Below are positions 36,433-49,899 of a stretch of 64,000 nt of DNA, in pieces. Numbering within the stretch: the first letter of the stretch is position 1; each line of letters begins with the position of its first letter. Made by a program: the position numbers and the translations under genes. The stretch covers positions 64,434,952 through 64,498,951 of the forward strand of contig NC_045441.1 of NCBI RefSeq assembly GCF_002776525.5. The letters run 5' to 3'. Below the pieces are notes generated by a model. That model saw only the letters and a list, made by a program, of their open reading frames with translations. It had not been told where the DNA came from and did no database searches. This stretch comes from Piliocolobus tephrosceles. Taxonomy: Eukaryota; Chordata; Mammalia; Primates; Cercopithecidae.

Positions 36433-37171
36433 GTCTCTGCCAGGCTTTGGTATCAGGATGATATTGGCCTCATAAAATGAGTTAGGGAGGTTTCCATCTT
36501 TTTCTATTGATTGGAATAGTTTCAGAAGGAATGGTACCAGCTCCTCTTTGTACCTCTGGTAGAATTCAGCGTGAATCTGTCTGGTCTGGACTCTTTTTGG
36601 TTGGCAGGCTATTAATTATTGCCTCAATGTCAGAGCCTGTTATTGGTCTATTCAGAGATTCAGCTTTTTCCTGGTTTAGTCTTGGGAGGGTGTATGTGTC
36701 CAGGAATTTATCCATTTCTCCTAGATTTTCTAGTTTATTTGCAGAGAGGTGTTTATAGTATTCTCTGATGATAGTTTGTATTTCTGTAGGATTGGTGTTG
36801 ATATCCCCTATATCATTTTTTATTGTGTCTATTTGATTCTTCTCTCTTTTCTTCTTTATTAGTCTTTCTTGCGGTCTATCAGTTTTGTTGATCTTTTCAA
36901 AAAACCAACTCCTGGATTCATTGATTTTTTAAGGGTTTTTTGTATCTCTATCTCCTTCAATTCTGCTCTGATCTTAGTTATTTCTTGCCTTCTGCTAGCT
37001 TTTGAGTGTGTTTGCTCTTGCTTCTCTAGGTCTTTTAATTGTGGTGCTAGGGTGTCAATGTTAGATCTTTCCTGCTTTCTCTTGTGGGCATTTAATGCTA
37101 TAAATTTCCCTCTACACACTGCTTTAAATGTGTCTCAGAGATTCTGGTACATTGTAGAGACACTATATTTC

Positions 37172-37774
37172 TAAATGGAAAAACTAAGTATTAAAAGAAA
37201 GTAAAATTTTAAATAGATAGGTTTGGCACTATTTTAATTAAATTTGTCACAGTTTGAATTCTTCAAAGAAAGAGGTCGAGATGGAATTGAGGATATAAGA
37301 CATTGATTAGAGATTGACATCTGAGAAAAGAAGGGGAAAGTCATAGGACTGAGGGAATGAGAAGTGAAGATGAGATGCAGACTCAACAAAGCCTTGGCCA
37401 AACCAGCAAGGAGCTCACGAGCGGGTGTTTCCCACCAGAGTTATCCCAGGTCTGCTGAAATGTCTGATTCTCTTTATCACCACGTTGCCCAGTTACCTGA
37501 GGGAAGTGACATCGGAAGTGCGTGACCTTGAAGGAGTCAACAGCTGGAAGTTGTCCATGTGTTCCCAGCAGCTAGGCAACAAACCCTTCCTTGATGTGGC
37601 ATCTGGGGGTGCATCTCTTTGTCTACCACCTTTTGGGGTAAACCTGACAATGTTATTTTAAAGTTCAACAAGAATGATCAGTAAACAAAAAGAGACAACA
37701 CATTTTTGAAAAAGGAAAATACTGAGAAAGGATTTGTTCTGTCCAGTGCTTTTTTGTTTGTTTTTCTTTTTTCC
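37172..37774. other. No recognised gene or repeat
   Basis: Spacer between two L1 copies. Confidence 0.4.
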
Positions 37775-38852
37775 TTTTTTTTTTTTTTTAATTTTACTTT
37801 AAGTTCTTGGGTACATGTGCAGAACATGCAGGTTTGTTACATAGGTATACATGGGCCATGGTGGTTGGCTGCACCCATCAACCTGTCATCTAGGTTTTGT
37901 TTTGTTTTGTTTTGTTTGAGGCAGAGTCTCGCCCGTCTCTCAGTCTGGAGTGCAGTGGCACAATCTTGGCTCACTGCAACCTCTGCCTCCCGGATTCAAG
38001 CGATTATCCTGCCTCATCCTCCCCAGTAGCTGGGATTACAGGCATGCACCCCCACGCTCAGCTAATTTTGTATTTTTCATAGAGACAGGTTTTCACCACA
38101 TTGGTCAGGCTGGTCTCGAACTCTTGACCTCAGGTGATCTGCCTTCCTCGGCCTCCCAAAGTCCTGGGATTACAGGCATGAGCCACTGTGCCCCGCCCCA
38201 TCATCTAGTTTTTAAGCCCTGCATGCACTAGTTATTTGTCCTAATGCTCTCCTTCCCCTTGCCCCCCACCGCCTGACAGGCCCTGGTGGATGATGTTCCC
38301 CTCACTGTGTCCATGTGTTCTCATTGTTCAACTCCCACTTATAAGTGAGAAAATGTGCTGTTTGGTTTTCTGTTCTTGTGTTAGTTGGCTGAGAATGATG
38401 GTTTCCAGCTTCATCCATGTCCCTGCAAAGGACATGAACTCATTCTTTTCTATGGCTGCCTAGTATTCCATGGTGTATATGTGCCACATTTTCTTTATCC
38501 AGTCTATCATTGATGGGCATTTGGGTTGGTTCCAAATCTCTGCTGTTGTAAATCGTGCAGCAATAAACATGCATGTGCATGTGTCTTTAATGTAGAATGA
38601 TTTAATATCCTTTGGGTATATACCCAGTAATGGGATTGCTGGCTCAAAAGGTATTTCTGGTTCCAGATCTTTGAGGAATCACCACACTGTCTTCCAAATG
38701 ATTGAACTAATTTATACTCTCACCAACATGTAAAAGCGTTCCTATATCTCCACATCCTCTCCAGCATCTCTTGTTTCCTGACTTTTTAATGATCGCCATT
38801 CTAACTGGTGTGAGGTGTCATCGCATTGTGGTTTTGATTCGCATTTCTCTAA
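37775..38852 (-). mobile_element. L1PA 3' end, antisense
   Basis: The same 3' UTR/ORF2-end region as the L1 at 33930 (for example GGTATATACCCAGTAATGGG in both). The poly(T) starts near 37778. It ends at about 38852 and is interrupted by the Alu at 37896-38199. It is more diverged than the larger copy. Confidence 0.9.
37896..38199 (-). mobile_element. AluS inserted in L1
   Basis: Antisense Alu starting with a (TTTTG)n tail. TCATCTAG flanks it on both sides (about 37887 and 38200) within the L1 3' end. Confidence 0.88.
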
Positions 38853-40509
38853 TGTGTTCTGTTCAGTGTTAAAACATGTTTTAAAAGCCTCAGTAATCTC
38901 TGGTAGTACCATCACAGGAGTGGGTTGAAAGTTCAGTGACACAGATGTGAAGGCCGGAAACAGCCATCTGTACACGTAAATATTTAGTGCAGGATTGTGG
39001 GGCAACAGGTTTATTTATTCATTTATTGAGATGTTGGGAAGATTAAGGCAGTGACACCAACCATGCACACTAGTGTACTGTTTTCTATACCCCATCCTCA
39101 TGTGGCTGTCACCTTGCTGGTAAGTAGGTTGGCTTAATTTTTTTCTAAATTAAAAAAAAAAAAAACTAGATCATTTTCTGTCCCCTAAAAATACCCATAA
39201 TTGGAAGCAATTACATTGTTGATGCTGGTTACACTGGAATTAGGATATAACCCCAACGATTTAAGATTTATGGCAATGCCAGTGTTTGGCTATTTACTCT
39301 GCTGTGACAGGCCTCTATATGGAGTGTCACCAGTCTCTGTTAAGTCCAGTTAGTAAACCAAGAAAAAGCATCTACTCCTCTACTGTGGATCTTTACATTT
39401 ATATATATTTGGCTAATTAAATCATAATCATAATACGTGTGAAGAAGAGTAGGAAAAAGGAGATTAGTCTCTTGTAAATCTGTAATTCTCCTGAAACTGA
39501 AATGTTAACTGACAAAAATCAGTGAGAAAAGGCTAGATGTTCAGTAGGCTTTATTTTAAAGTTTGCTTAATCATTTGGGAAATATAACAAAACAGATCAT
39601 GACCTTGTACTCTATACCAAAAGAATTAAAATGGACATACATATTTATCTGACTCTGGTGACAGAGAAAGCCTTATACCCATGAAACTATAGTCAGAAAC
39701 CATAAAATGCATGATTTAGATATGTGATCATACATACCCATGCCCACACAGAGACATAGACAAACCTTATATGTAAAAAGCGTACACAACTAAGCCTCAA
39801 AGCAAAGTCTAAGACAAAGGTTTATGTGTGAGTAGTTTATTTAGAAATATGATCCCAGACAGCAGGAATGAGTCACGGAAGGGGGGAGATAGGCTAGCAG
39901 AAAAAGTTGACAAAAGGATGCATTGTTCAGTTGGCCACCCATCTGTGCATCAGATTACTCTAGCCCTAAGGATGTTCTGAGAAGACTCAGAAGGTCCACT
40001 TGAAGAGATAAAGAAGAAGCTCCATTGTTCCCAGGCCTTAATAGTCAATGATGGCAGTGACCAAAGGATATTGACTCCTCCATATTTTCAGGTTACACCA
40101 ATGAGTACAAGTGAGTTTTGGGAGATATCCTACTGTGGGGTGAGAGAAACCCCAGAGCAGAAAGCAGGAGGCTTGGGACAGGGGGCTTAAGCAGATGCAC
40201 TCAGACTGCACCCAACTGAAACCAGGCAAAGCCAGAAGGAAGCTGAACATTACAGCAGTGGCTGGACTAAGAGATGACACTGGACTGGAGGATTAGGGGT
40301 GGGCACGAACATGCTCAATATAACAAACCAACAAAAAATTTTATAAGCATAATTAAGCAGCAAATCCAACTGAAAAATTATTTTCTATTTATGATAAAAC
40401 CAACACTAAACATCCACAGAAAGAATAAAGTAAATACTATTTAAAGATGAAGAGGCAAATAAAGAAAGAAAAAAACTCATGATAAACATGAAAAATGATC
40501 CCATTCATT
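38853..40509. other. No recognised gene or repeat
   Basis: Short chance frames only (for example 38742-39005 and 40038-40280 on the - strand). Confidence 0.4.
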
Positions 40510-40896
40510 AACAATCTCCGAGATGAAAATTAAATATTTAACATATGTACTCTTCACCTATTCAATTGGCAAGTCAGTTAAAAAATATTATTCTCAGTGT
40601 TGGGGTGGTTGAAAGAAATAAGCACTTTCACATGTGGCTGAAGACTGTCTATTTTGATATTTCTGAAGAACAGTTTGGCATTATTCACAAATGTGCTAAA
40701 ATGAGCACATACAATAATCAAGAAGTAATTCTCTATTAAGTGTTTAGAACTCACAGAAAAATCAAACTGTGAAATTAAAAAAATAGTGAATTGGCAGAGG
40801 GAATGCAAATAGCTAATCAGTAAGTGAAAAACTAACCAAATACAATAATGAGAAAATAAATGAAAATTTAAACATATGGCATTTCTTATCTATTAA
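40510..40896 (+). repeat. Old L1M-like fragment
   Basis: Diverged sense sequence resembling an L1M 3' region. A similar diverged piece continues after the AluJ at about 41205-41400. Confidence 0.45.
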
Positions 40897-41201
40897 AGTT
40901 ATTTATTTATTTATTGAGACAATGTCTCACTGTGTTACCCAGGCAGGAGTGCAGTGGAGTGATCATGGCTCACTGCAGCCTCAACCTCCCAGGCTCGATT
41001 GATCCTCCCATGTCAGCCTTCTGTTTAGCTGTGACTACAGGCATGCCCCACTACGTCCAGCTAATTTCGGTATGTTTTTGTAGAAATATGGTGTCACTAT
41101 GTTGCCCAGGCTGGTTTTGAAGTCCTAGGCTCAAGCAATCCTCCCTCCTCATCCTCCAAAAGTGCTGAGATTACAGGCCTGAGCCACCTCACCAAGCCCC
41201 C
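40897..41201 (-). mobile_element. AluJ
   Basis: Antisense, diverged, with a (TTTA)n tail at 40900-40914. Confidence 0.88.
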
Positions 41202-41891
41202 AAATTTTTATCAACTAAAATTCTGGGATGTTTTCACATTGGCAATGCTAAATGCTGATAAGAGTGGGACTTACACACTGCAGGTATATGTGTACAGCAA
41301 GCACTGAAAACAGTTTGGCACCATGTATCAAGCATCATTGCATCCATTTTAAAGAAAATAAGAAATACAAATATTTATACATAAAGATCTTTGCTTAGGT
41401 GTAATTTAAATTATCAAAGGAAGAGAGATAATTAAAAAGTGTCTATTTGAAACACAACTATGACATCAAAGTTTAAATGAAATACTAGAATCATTCCAAG
41501 TTAAGTCAGGAACAATGTAAGATAACCCATCATTACTGCTATGTTATAACATTGGTGGAAAACTTTAACCAAAGGGATAAATAACAATATATGAGAGAAA
41601 CAAAAATATAAATATTGAAAAGGAAGGAACAAAGTTATTATTATTGACACATGATGGGATTACCACAAAACATTGAGAAAACTGAAAAAGTATTAAAAAG
41701 TATTATTACTGTGGTCAGAACAAAATCAATTATTGAATTCAAAAGCAGTTCAAAAAACATTTGGAATATGTAATGTAAGAACATCTGATTTCAGCAGCAG
41801 GCTACAACATAAAATAGCTATGATTAAACTTAAGATGTATAGATATAAAGAAAACTATGAAATTTGATTCAAGGGCAAAAATAAATGGAAT

Positions 41892-42185
41892 AGGCTAGGT
41901 ATGGTGGCTCACGACTGTAATCCTAGCACTTCGGAAGGTCGAGGCAGGCAGATCACCTGAGATCACGAGTTCGAGACCAGCCTGACAAACATGGTGAAAC
42001 CCCGTCTCTACAAAAACACAAAAATTAGCTGGGCATCATGGCGGGTGCCTGTAATCCCAACTATTTGGGAGGCTGAGGCAGGGGACTCACTTGAACCCAG
42101 GAGGTGGAGATTGCAGTGAGCTGAGATCACACCATTGCACTCCAACCTGGGCAACAGAGCAAGACTCTGTCTCATAAAAAAAATA
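41892..42185 (+). mobile_element. AluS
   Basis: Sense Alu. AAAAATAAATGGA on the left and AAAAATAATGGA on the right form a probable target duplication. Confidence 0.88.
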
Positions 42186-42599
42186 CATGAATAAAAATAA
42201 TGGATAGAAAGAGTAAATATTGCCAAGATTATCAATGATGCACCTACATAGCAGTTGTTATCTCTTAGCATATAAGGATGATCTTTAAATTTACTTTGTC
42301 TTTAAGCATTTCTGAATTGTCCCATCTCAAAAATGTTATTTCCTTTGAAAAGTTACCATTTTTCATGGGAATAGAACTTTGGCTCCTTCCAGATGATTTG
42401 GAAATCCTAAAAACATTTTAAGTTCTGGTTCAGTGTACTAACCTTAAGCCTAAAACCACTGTGGAATAACTGCCGTTTTCATTTCCATACTAAAGATGTT
42501 TACCCTCTAGGATTCAGGCAATGTTTGAATTTCTGTTTGCAAAGTGAAGGGAAATGGTTACTTAGGAACATCAAGCAAAAAAGAAGTGCTGTTCAGGGG

Positions 42600-43560
42600 A
42601 CAATTCCATTCATCCATTTGCTTATCAATTTAGTCAAAAAATATTGAGCACCAACTTTGTCCCAGATAAATTCTTCGTCATGTGGGAACCAACACTAAAC
42701 AAACTAAAGTCCCTCCTTCAGGAGTTTACATCTGGTAGAGGGTGTGGGGTGAGAAGAGACAAAAACAAAGGGAACAAAGAAAAATGTGAATGGTGAGGTG
42801 TGCTATTTTAATTTAAGATGGCTTCATGAAAACCATTCAGATATAGTGACATTTGGACAACAGTTATCCAAGGGAGGGATGTTTTGAGCAGAGTGATGCT
42901 GCTAGCGCAGAAGCCCTGGAATAACTATTTTTTTGTTTGTTTGTTTGTTTGTTTTTTGAGATGGTCTTGCTCTGTTGCCCAGGCTGGAGTGCAATGGTGC
43001 AATCTAGGCTCACTGCAACCTCTGCCTCCTGGGTTCAAGTGATTCTCATGCCTCAGCCTCCTGAGCAGCTGGGATTACAGGTGCCTGCAATGACACCTGA
43101 CTAATTGTTGTATTTTTAGTAGAGACGGGGTTTCACCATGTTGGTCAGGCTGGTCTCGAACTCCTGACTTCAAGTGATCTGCCCACCTTGGCCTCCCAAA
43201 GTGCTGGAATTAGGCATGAGTCACTGTGCCCAGCCCTTGGGATAACTGTACATCTGAGACAAAAGGAAGCCCAACGTAGCTGGATAAGAGTGAGAAGAGG
43301 GGACAGGAGGAGGAGATGGGGACAAATAGGTAGCAAGGGATAAGATCACTCACAGTGTGTAGATTATGATAAGATGATGGAAAGCCACTGGAGGATGATG
43401 AACAAAGGAGTGATGTCTACAGGGTGGAAGCAGGTAAGAGTCAGGAAGTTTTGAAATTGTTCAGGTAAAAGATGATGGTGTCTTGGACCAAGGTAGTAAT
43501 GAAGATGGTGAGAAATGTTTGGACCCTGGATATAATTTGAGGGGAGAGCTGATAATAGTT
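42600..43560. repeat. Ancient interspersed repeat split by an Alu
   Basis: 42600-42929 and 43235-43560 are consistent with one very old repeat (AAATATTGAGCACCAACTTTG; GGAAAGCCACTGGAGGATG). Family not assigned. Confidence 0.45.
42930..43234 (-). mobile_element. AluS
   Basis: Antisense Alu with a (GTTT)n tail. GGAATAACT and GGGATAACT flank it. Confidence 0.88.
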
Positions 43561-43881
43561 GTTGGTAGATTTAAGACATGTGTGACAGAAAGAGAGCCAT
43601 CGGGGGGTTTTTGATCAAATCAATTTGATATGGTATTCAGTCATAATCATGGAAGGTATGAAGAAATTTCTCAAATATCATTGTATTATTTTGAGAACAG
43701 GCTAGATGAGAATGAATAACTTGCAACATTGTTGGGATATTAAGGTGAATAAAAGAATGATTTATTTCTTTTTTGGAGAAATAGAATGTCGTGTGAATAT
43801 CTTATGTCCTCCCTGGCGCTCTTTCATCTCCGATTGGAGACCTATGATGTACATAAGCTTTACTTCTAATCACCTCCACAG

Positions 43882-43978
43882 TTTTTTCCCTTTTTCTCTT
43901 CTCCCTCTGGCTCTCCATTCCCCCTATTTTTCTTTCTTTCCTTCCCTTTATCCTTCTCCTTAGTTTTTCTTTCTTTAT
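43882..43978 (-). repeat. Pyrimidine-rich tract
   Basis: About 95 bp almost purely C and T on the + strand. Confidence 0.7.
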
Positions 43979-44159
43979 GATAGTACTGATCGACAGAAGT
44001 GATGGAACAACCTCTGAGCTTTTTGTCCAGCACTGTTTTCAGTGCCAGATAGCTTCTCAGTGCTCCATAATGTGAATTGAAACGTGGTCATTCTATGCTA
44101 AATATTTTGTCTTTAACTTTCTTCTACAGTTCCTCAGAGTTATCTATTTAAGACCCCAA

Positions 44160-44560
44160 ACTGGTCAAGTCACATCTTTGCTCAAAATTCTTCTAAGGGA
44201 CCACATTGACTTTAGAATAAAATTCAAACTTCTTTGGAGGGCAAAACATGGTGACTTAAAATCTTGGTGTGCTTATCCATCCCTCCTCTTTTCTAGCTAC
44301 TCCATGGAGGTCTTTCAAGACAAGCAAAGCATTTTTAATTTTCTCTAAAACTGGTCACGTTTTCTCTCACTGCCAGATCTGGGTGCACCTACTATTTCTT
44401 CTGTCTCTCGAACACCCAACTTACTTGCTTTTGTCATCTGCCTGCTGCTATTATCCTCAATGCTGTGCTCAGAATTCACCTCTACTTGGAATCTTTTTGG
44501 CCCTCACCAAAAGGCTTTGGGTCCTACCTCTGTTTACCTTTGACCCTGCTCTTACTTAAA
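44160..44560 (+). repeat. L2 LINE fragment
   Basis: The AGTCACATCTTTGCTCAAAA start and the TTAGAATAAAATTCAAACT block are typical of the L2 3' end. Diverged. Confidence 0.65.
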
Positions 44561-45831
44561 GCACTACAAAGCAATTGTCTGCTTAACTGACTGTCTCTGC
44601 CTTATGGAGTTTAGGGGAGGTAGTTTAGTTCCATAACTGCAGGGCAGGTCACAGTCTCTAGTACATAAGAAGCACTCAGTGTAAGTTAGTTCAAATGATG
44701 AGTAAATGAAGAGAAAAAAAAAGAAAGCATATTATGAATCCCACAGGGAAAAACCTTATTTCTTTGTCAATGATAAGGAAAACTCTGTTTTTAGATCGAA
44801 CATTGGGGGGGTTAGCAACGAAGATGAGGATTTAAGATGTAAATTCTTGAAAGGCTGTAGGCCTTGTTTTGAATCATACGATGATTTCACTGGATCAAAG
44901 GGTGTTTGGCAAGCAGGAACCCTGAAACTGTGCCAACATTACTGAGCTGATCTGCTCAAGAGTGAATAAATTTTAAGGAACTGTAATTATCATGTGCATT
45001 AGCCACCTTTATAATTGGAAAGGCAAAATAGCACTGAAACGGTGCTGTAAATGACAATATTTATGTGCTTAAGGGTTGTCTTTAAAGACTCAATCTTACA
45101 AAGATTTCATCTGCAGGGATACAAGCCTTTCAAGTGCTTCAGTCATGGACTTGTATAGTATTTGGAGACAGAGTCACCCTCGGGTGTGGCTGTGCGCAGT
45201 TGTATTTTGTTTTGCTTAACTTCTGAAGCTAGCCAGATTACTGGGACTACCAAGTATGGCAAAAAAAAAAAACCTAGCAGAATAGTTAGATGGTCACTAA
45301 ACAGCTTGCATTGTCCTGGCAGGAGTGGACTTTCTACAGTCTGTTTCAAGTTCTTTGGCTGTTTGTCAGAGAAGCCTGACTTCCCCAGCACTGGCGGACC
45401 GACAGCCCCCAAGTGCTATATAAATATGCTGGAGAATTAAGGTTGAAAGACAATATAAGTGTGAGTTGACATCATAAAGTTCTAAGTTGTAAGACATCTT
45501 AAGGATCCTCTTTGTCCTTCCTTGTTGAAAACAATTTTAATCAATGCCTCTAAATTAGAGAATAATGGTTAAATTGTTTCCATGAGATTTGTAATTGAGT
45601 TAATCTTCTGCCAACTTTAAACAAGGTTAAATCCTTCAATAAAGATTGTAAAAGTATCAATTAAAAGTAAAAGCAAGGACAAACAAAAAAGTAAGAGTCT
45701 TAATGGAGGCATTACTTCTTCATAAAGCATTTTTTTCTCTTCATAATAAATTATTAAATCTTGTCTCTTCATATGTGTTTCAGACATTGCTTGATGTCAG
45801 TGTGAAAACAAAGTGATCAAAGTGATATAAT
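44561..45831. other. No recognised gene or repeat
   Basis: AT-rich. Chance frames at 45143-45440 on both strands overlap and have no recognisable domain. Confidence 0.4.
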
Positions 45832-45841
45832 AAATCTAACA

Positions 45842-46167
45842 AGCCTGGTGCGGTGGCTCACGCCTGTAATTCCCCCGCACTTTGGGAGGCCAAGGTGGGA
45901 GGATCACTTGACATCAGGAGTTCGAAACCAGCCTGGCCAACATGGGAAATCCCATCTCTACTAAAAATACAAAAATTAGCTGGGTGTGGTAGTGCAAGCC
46001 TGGAATCCCAGCTACTAGGAGGCTGAGGCATGAGAATCGCTTGAACCCAGGAGGCACAGGTTGCAGTGAACCAAGACTATGCCACTGCACTCTAGTCTGG
46101 GTAAGAGAACGAGACTCTCTCAAAAAAAAAAAAAAAAAAAAACAAAAAAAAACAAAAAACAAAAAAC
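45842..46167 (+). mobile_element. AluS
   Basis: Sense Alu with a 10-bp duplication, AAATCTAACA, at 45832-45841 and 46168-46177, and an A-rich (AAAAAAC)n tail. Confidence 0.92.
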
Positions 46168-46311
46168 AAATCTAACACCTTGAGCGTCTAGTAAAGGTAT
46201 GGTTTATTTCTGTTGAAATTCTTTTTTAAATAAAAGAATGGATACCCAAAAATTCCACAGGTAACTGTGTCAAGATAAAAGAACACCATTTCAAATGGGC
46301 GTTTTCTCTTT

Positions 46312-46623
46312 CTCTCTTTCTGTTTTCCTTTCTTTTTTTGATGGAGTCTCACTCTGTCGCCCAGGCGGGAGTGCAGTGGTGTGATCTTGGCTCACTGCAG
46401 TCTCAGCCTCCTAGGTTCAAGTGATTCTTGTGTCTTAGCCTACTGAGCAGCTGGGTTCATAGGCACATGCCACCATACCTTGCTAATTTTTGTATTTTTT
46501 AGTAGAGATGGGGTTTCACTATGTTGGCCAGACTAGTCTCAAACTCCTGACCTCAAGTGATCCACCCCCCCTTGGCCTCCCAAAGTGCTGGGATTACAGA
46601 TGTGAGCCACTGCACCTGGCCCA
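46312..46623 (-). mobile_element. AluS
   Basis: Antisense Alu with a 12-bp duplication, CGTTTTCTCTTT, at 46300-46311 and 46624-46635. Confidence 0.92.
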
Positions 46624-46635
46624 CGTTTTCTCTTT

Positions 46636-47329
46636 AATGAATGTAAAAGATTTAGGCTCTTATGGATAAAATGTCTCCAAAATTAAAGTTTGACTTTAAG
46701 TAGAAAGATATATTAAATATCTTGGTACCTTGAAAATTGCAAATGTTTATGAAGATGGTATGAATTCCAGTCAAGAAGCTTAGATGTGCAAAATAAATCA
46801 ACAAAAAACCAAACACTTGAATTGCATTATTTATATTTTAAAATCAATTTCATTTAGAACCCTGACCCTTATTTTCCCCTTTCTCCTTTCCTAGTCACTC
46901 TCCAAGAACTTTACAAAGTTTCATTCAGTAGGACCAAGGCACTGGGGAGGTCCCTACAGACAGTGATCATGAGCAATCGTTCCCCATTAGTTACAGTCAA
47001 GGTGCCCATGCCCAGTCTGCACAATCCCTTCAGGTCCAGAGGCTCTGGAATTACATATCCTTCTGGGTCCTTGGAGTCATCAAGGAATGTGCTTACCATG
47101 CCTTTCTGAAGCCTAGTCTTCTGTCTGGACACTGCCAGTAAGTAGACTTGGCTTCTGGTCTTTCATGAAGTGCCCATGCTCACTCTACTCTTCCACTCCT
47201 GCTCTTTATCTCTCCCCACCTACTTGGATAAAGGAATGGAGAAAACAGGGGGATAAAAACCTAATAGTTCAAAACTATTAGGTTTTGAAAATATCCCACC
47301 ACATTTATAAAGAAGAAAATCTGAAAACA
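46636..47329. other. No recognised gene or repeat
   Basis: A near-palindrome, CCTAATAGTTCAAAACTATTAGG, lies at 47261-47283. Confidence 0.45.
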
Positions 47330-47830
47330 CTCTAAATATTCATCAACAGAGAACTGGATAAGTAGGCTATGGTACATCCATACGATCCGTTCAATGAAGG
47401 GGTTAAGAAGAATGGGATAAATCTGTATATTCTGATATGGGAAAATATCCAATATAGATTATTAAGTGCAAAATGTAGTTTGAGAAGTTATATGTATAGC
47501 ATGATTCAGTTTCTATAAAAATGTAAAATATATATTTATGTGTACATTTATAAGCATGCATACATTTATAAGCATGTATAAGTATGTGCACATTTATAAG
47601 TATGTTTAGGTATAAATGTATGTGTACCTAAACCTGCTTATAAATGCAGAAAATGTTGGAAAACATCACAAGAAACTCTTAAATGTGATTATCTCTGAAG
47701 AATGGCATTGGAAGAAGGATGAGAAGAGGTGGATTTTATCCTTCTACTAAGTAAACTATTTTACCTTTTTTACAACATGTACATGTTATTTTCCAAAATC
47801 GTATGACCTCAGTTTTAAAAAAGGTAGATA
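47330..47830 (+). repeat. Old LINE-like fragment with local tandem repeats
   Basis: The GGTACATCCATACGATCC and AAGTGCAAAATGTAG blocks resemble L1M 3' sequence. Within it, 47520-47640 holds repeats of ACATTTATAAGCATG and related AT-rich units. Confidence 0.5.
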
Positions 47831-48319
47831 TCTGTACAAGTCTTTTTCATACCATAATCATTTTTGCATGTGTTCAATACATTTTTAAATAAGTTTTAAG
47901 TATTGTTAAGTAATCTTTTAAATTTTCTTGTTATTGCTGTGGGAGCATGAAGAAGAATATTTGTTCAGAAAATTTGAAAATTTAAAGCAGTATTCTCTTT
48001 CAACCCGCATAAATTAAATATTCTGTTAAAAATCTGCATTTTCCCCATTATCTTAATGTTTTATTTTATTATATTTTAAATTATTTTACTAATCATAAAT
48101 ATATTTTGCAGTATGTGTTAGGGTTGGAAAAGTGAATCACACAATTGTATTGAGACTAAAAGAAATGTCCTCACATTATTTTAAATTACGGTACCTAATG
48201 CTCATAGATCCATACTCCACATGTTCAGAAAAGCTTCCTTTTGCTCCAGTTGCCCTTGTCTCTCTTTCTCATTGCTTGATTAATTAAGTCTATACATTTA
48301 AAAACACTTCAAGGAGCAG

Positions 48320-48700
48320 AATTTTGAATTATGGCAACAACATTTACAGGAAGGAATGGTGTTCTAGGCAGGAGGAACAATATATGCACAGGCATGAAAG
48401 CATTAAATAGAGTCATGAGTATGAGAAACTACTACTGAAGCACAAAATATAAATAAGGGAGTGGCAAGAAATCAGAGTAGCTGGCTCATGAAGGTGTTTG
48501 TTTATTATGCAAGTAAAGGCAACAAACAATTTTTGAATGAGATGTTCACATATGCATTTTTCAAAGATCATTCCGGATCTCATTGCAGAGAGTTCATTTT
48601 AGGGTGATGAGACTGGAAAGCAAGAGATGAGCTAAGAAATTAGGACGGCAGTTCAGGCAAATGTTGAAAACTTGAACTAAGCCAGTAGGTAAATGAGCAA
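48320..48700. repeat. Ancient interspersed repeat, same kind as 42600-43560
   Basis: The GCAGGAGGAACAATATATGC and TGAGATGTTCACAT blocks suggest another copy of the same old repeat type. Confidence 0.35.
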
Positions 48701-48984
48701 TATAAAAGGAGATCTGAGAAATGTGTATTATTTATGGTTTCATGTAAAACAGAGGGTATACATTTTATAAGCCTGTACGAATACATCTACACAATAGTTC
48801 ATCCTACTTGAGAATTACTGAACATAGGGAGTGAAATTTTAAAATCTAGGAGCATGATTAGGTGACTGTAGATATATAAAGGAAAGTCTTAAACCAGTAT
48901 AATAGGTTTCTAAACCAAGGTCTATCATAATAATGTTGTAGAAAAACATCCTCATGAAATTGCTTCAGTAGCTTGACAGATTCT

Positions 48985-49130
48985 TTTCTTTACGTTCTGG
49001 GGTACCTGTGCAAGATGTGCAGGTTTGTTACATAGGTAAACGTGTGCCATGGTCTGCTGCACCTACCAACCCATCACCTATGTATTAAACCCAGCATCCG
49101 TTAGGTCTTTTCCCTAATGCTCTCCCCACC
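48985..49130 (-). mobile_element. L1PA 3' UTR fragment, antisense
   Basis: About 145 bp of L1 3' UTR in reverse (GTGCAGGTTTGTTACATAGG), next to the THE1 LTR. Confidence 0.85.
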
Positions 49131-49155
49131 CTGGACAAATTCTTGAGCTGTGTTT

Positions 49156-49504
49156 TGATATGGTTTGACTGTGCCCCACCCACTTCTCATCTTGAATTGC
49201 CACATGTTGTAGGAGGGACCCAGTGGGAGGTAATTGAATTATGGGGCAAGTCTTTCCTGTGTTGTTCTTGTGATAGTGAGTAAGTCTCACGAGATCTGAT
49301 ATTTTTAAAAAGAGGAATTCCCCTGCACAAGCTCTCTCTCTTTGCCTGCTACCATCCAAGTAAGAGGTGGCTTGCTCTTCCTTGCTTTCCACCGTTATTG
49401 TGAGGCTTCCCCAGCCACATGTAAATCCAATTAAACCTCTTTCTTTTGTAAATTGCCCAGTCTTGGGTATATCTTTATCAGCAGCATGAAAACAGACTAA
49501 TACA
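49156..49504 (+). mobile_element. THE1 LTR (ERVL-MaLR), second copy
   Basis: A 349-bp LTR starting TGATATGG and ending AATACA, similar along its length to the copy at 24757-25119 but more diverged. It lies beside an L1 3' end fragment (48985-49130). Confidence 0.9.
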
Positions 49505-49899
49505 GTTTCTAGTTGTCTCTTAGACACCTTCCCTTAGATTCCCATCAGCAAACTAACCTCATCTTAACTCAGCCCACACTCATTATTGTCCCAGATACCT
49601 TTCTCCTGACACTAGTCTCCCATTCACTCAGGTTTAAAACATCATTTTCACTTATGACTCCCTCTCCAATTACCTACCAACCTAAACTCCACAGTATCTC
49701 TAATCTCTGTCCTAGCCTTTCCTCTCTCCAAGTTCAAGATTATATTCTTTTTCAGCTGGGCTCTCACAATAATGTTTCCCCTCCCTGTGTTCTAATATAA
49801 CCACACCTAAACCATCTTATACTTTGCAGCTGGATTCAGTGTCCCAAAACATAGTGTTGATATTGTCCCTGTTTCAAATCTGTCAAGGCTAGAGGAAAT

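Larger units (their letters stand above)
33930..37171 (-). mobile_element. L1PA, 5'-truncated, about 3.2 kb
   Basis: The poly(T)/A-tail side is at 33930 and the 5' truncation is at about 37171. It covers the L1 3' UTR and the C-terminal two thirds of ORF2. ORF2 is broken into several - strand pieces, 34500-34915, 35030-35713 and 35728-36012. ACATTGTA occurs at both edges (about 33913 and 37150) and may be the target duplication. It is not mobile. Confidence 0.92.

Noticed and set aside
49114..49527. 137-residue - strand frame
   Set aside because: It lies within the THE1 LTR.
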